From: CANLWN01 sp039815505
GTDB taxonomy: Bacteria; Bacteroidota; Bacteroidia; Flavobacteriales; Flavobacteriaceae
Assembly (NCBI GenBank): GCA_039815505.1
Contig: JBCBZE010000225.1
Span: 1-5,827 of the forward strand
DNA length: 5,827 nt
Direction of reading: 5' to 3'
The notes under the pieces were generated by a model. The model did not search any database. It saw only the letters and a program-made list of their open reading frames with translations, and was not told the DNA's origin. Below are positions 4,966 through 5,827 of the stretch, one piece after another (position 1 is the stretch's first letter; the number at the start of each line of letters is the position of its first letter). The translations under genes and the position numbers were made by a program.

Positions 4966-5808
4966 ATGAAAACACCCAACTGGACCATTGCCAAAGAATT
5001 TGAGGACATTACTTATAAAAAAAGCAATGGCGTGGCTCGTATTGCCTTTAACCGGCCCAATGTACGCAATGCGTTTCGCCCCAAAACCACCAGTGAGCTC
5101 TACCAAGCCTTTTATGATGCCCAGGAAGATACGTCCATTGGTGTGGTATTATTGTCCGCGGAAGGTCCATCTACCAAGGATGGGGTATATGCCTTTTGTA
5201 GCGGGGGGGACCAAAAGGCGAGGGGACACCAGGGCTATGTGGGGGAGGACGGGATGCACCGTCTCAATATTTTGGAGGTTCAGCGCCTCATCCGTTTTAT
5301 GCCCAAGGCCGTTATTGCCGTAGTGCCCGGTTGGGCCGTTGGGGGCGGCCACAGCTTGCATGTAGTCTGTGACCTGACCCTCGCCAGTAAGGAGCACGCC
5401 ATTTTTAAACAGACCGATGCCGATGTCACCAGTTTTGACGGGGGCTATGGATCGGCCTATCTGGCGAAAATGGTGGGACAGAAAAAGGCAAGGGAAATTT
5501 TCTTTTTAGGTAGGAACTATTCGGCACAGGAAGCCTATGAAATGGGCATGGTCAATGCCGTGATTCCGCACGATGAATTGGAAAGTACGGCCTACGCTTG
5601 GGCGCAGGAAATTTTGGAAAAATCGCCGACTTCCATAAAAATGCTGAAGTTTGCCATGAACCTTACGGACGATGGCATGGTAGGGCAGCAGGTGTTTGCC
5701 GGGGAAGCTACCCGATTGGCCTATATGACCGAGGAGGCCAAAGAAGGTAGGAACGCCTTTTTGGAAAAACGAAAGCCCGATTTTGGTAAGAACAAGTGGA
5801 TACCTTAG
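4966..5808 (+). CDS. menB: 1,4-dihydroxy-2-naphthoyl-CoA synthase
   Basis: MenB closes the second ring of the menaquinone precursor, converting o-succinylbenzoyl-CoA to 1,4-dihydroxy-2-naphthoyl-CoA in the cytoplasm. The 280-residue product has the usual family length and crotonase fold landmarks. These include the oxyanion-hole region FCSGGDQ (77-83), the glycine loop PGWAVGGGH (121-129), QTDADVTSFDGGYGSAYLA (149-167), GQKKAREIFFLGR (171-183), and the C-terminal family signature YMTEEAKEGRNAFLEKRKPDF. Ser156 and Asp158 correspond to the catalytic Ser and Asp of the Mycobacterium tuberculosis enzyme. Asp151 stands where the E. coli enzyme has the Gly that binds bicarbonate, so this is the bicarbonate-independent type. 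The ATG at 4966 was chosen because the 53 residues that a longer reading would add are unlike MenB. GC is high (37 of 60 in 5281-5340). Confidence 0.96.
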   Translation: MKTPNWTIAKEFEDITYKKSNGVARIAFNRPNVRNAFRPKTTSELYQAFYDAQEDTSIGVVLLSAEGPSTKDGVYAFCSGGDQKARGHQGYVGEDGMHRLNILEVQRLIRFMPKAVIAVVPGWAVGGGHSLHVVCDLTLASKEHAIFKQTDADVTSFDGGYGSAYLAKMVGQKKAREIFFLGRNYSAQEAYEMGMVNAVIPHDELESTAYAWAQEILEKSPTSIKMLKFAMNLTDDGMVGQQVFAGEATRLAYMTEEAKEGRNAFLEKRKPDFGKNKWIP

Positions 5809-5812
5809 GATT

Positions 5813-5827
5813 CAGTAGTCAGTAGTC
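5813..5827. repeat. Short tandem repeat CAGTAGT cut by window end
   Basis: Right after menB the sequence reads CAGTAGT twice and then C, so the 7-base unit is repeated and may continue beyond the window. Only two copies are visible. It lies between menB and whatever follows, and could be part of a longer intergenic repeat. Confidence 0.5.

Overview
The window looks like chromosomal DNA of a marine-type member of the Flavobacteriaceae (Bacteroidota). The evidence is the protein style: a membrane-anchored AraC-type regulator, a lipoprotein with an acidic stretch after its cysteine, and a MenB of the Asp type. Promoter-like TAnnTTTG boxes and A/T-rich leaders without strong Shine-Dalgarno sequences also fit. 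The genus cannot be fixed from the sequence alone.

Layout. All recognisable genes are on the + strand. (1) 1-597 is the 3' end of a GT-B fold glycosyltransferase whose start lies outside the window. (2) 598-886 is a 289-base gap with one imperfect hairpin and no convincing gene. (3) 887-1900 encodes a regulator with about seven membrane helices and a C-terminal AraC DNA-binding domain. (4) 1901-2141 is a 241-base gap holding a weak terminator-like hairpin and two closely related dyad-symmetric sites (1952-1977 and 2048-2073), each built on ACGT-N7-ACGT-N7-ACGT, followed by a -7-like promoter box. (5) 2142-4656 is a tight three-gene cluster: di-heme cytochrome c peroxidase (predicted lipoprotein), exported PAP2-family phosphatase, and isoprenylcysteine/phospholipid methyltransferase-like membrane protein. 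The gaps within it are 9 and 4 bases. (6) 4657-4965 is a 309-base gap with a possible relic of a secreted-protein gene and a promoter for the next gene. (7) 4966-5808 is menB of menaquinone biosynthesis. (8) The window ends inside a short tandem repeat (CAGTAGT).

Composition changes sharply. Single 60-base lines counted by hand give about 50% GC in the glycosyltransferase and 62% in menB, but about 30-32% in the regulator, peroxidase and methyltransferase genes. The step back to high GC falls near 4800, inside the gap before menB. The four central genes therefore look like one accessory block placed between two housekeeping-type genes.

Working model (inference). The membrane-bound AraC-type protein senses an envelope condition and acts through the twin phased sites to control the peroxidase-PAP2-methyltransferase operon. 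All three products would act in or on the envelope: peroxide reduction or another heme-dependent oxidation, phosphate removal from a lipid-type substrate, and methyl transfer to a membrane substrate. No substrate can be read from the sequence. The paired sites and this operon are the most interesting part of the window.
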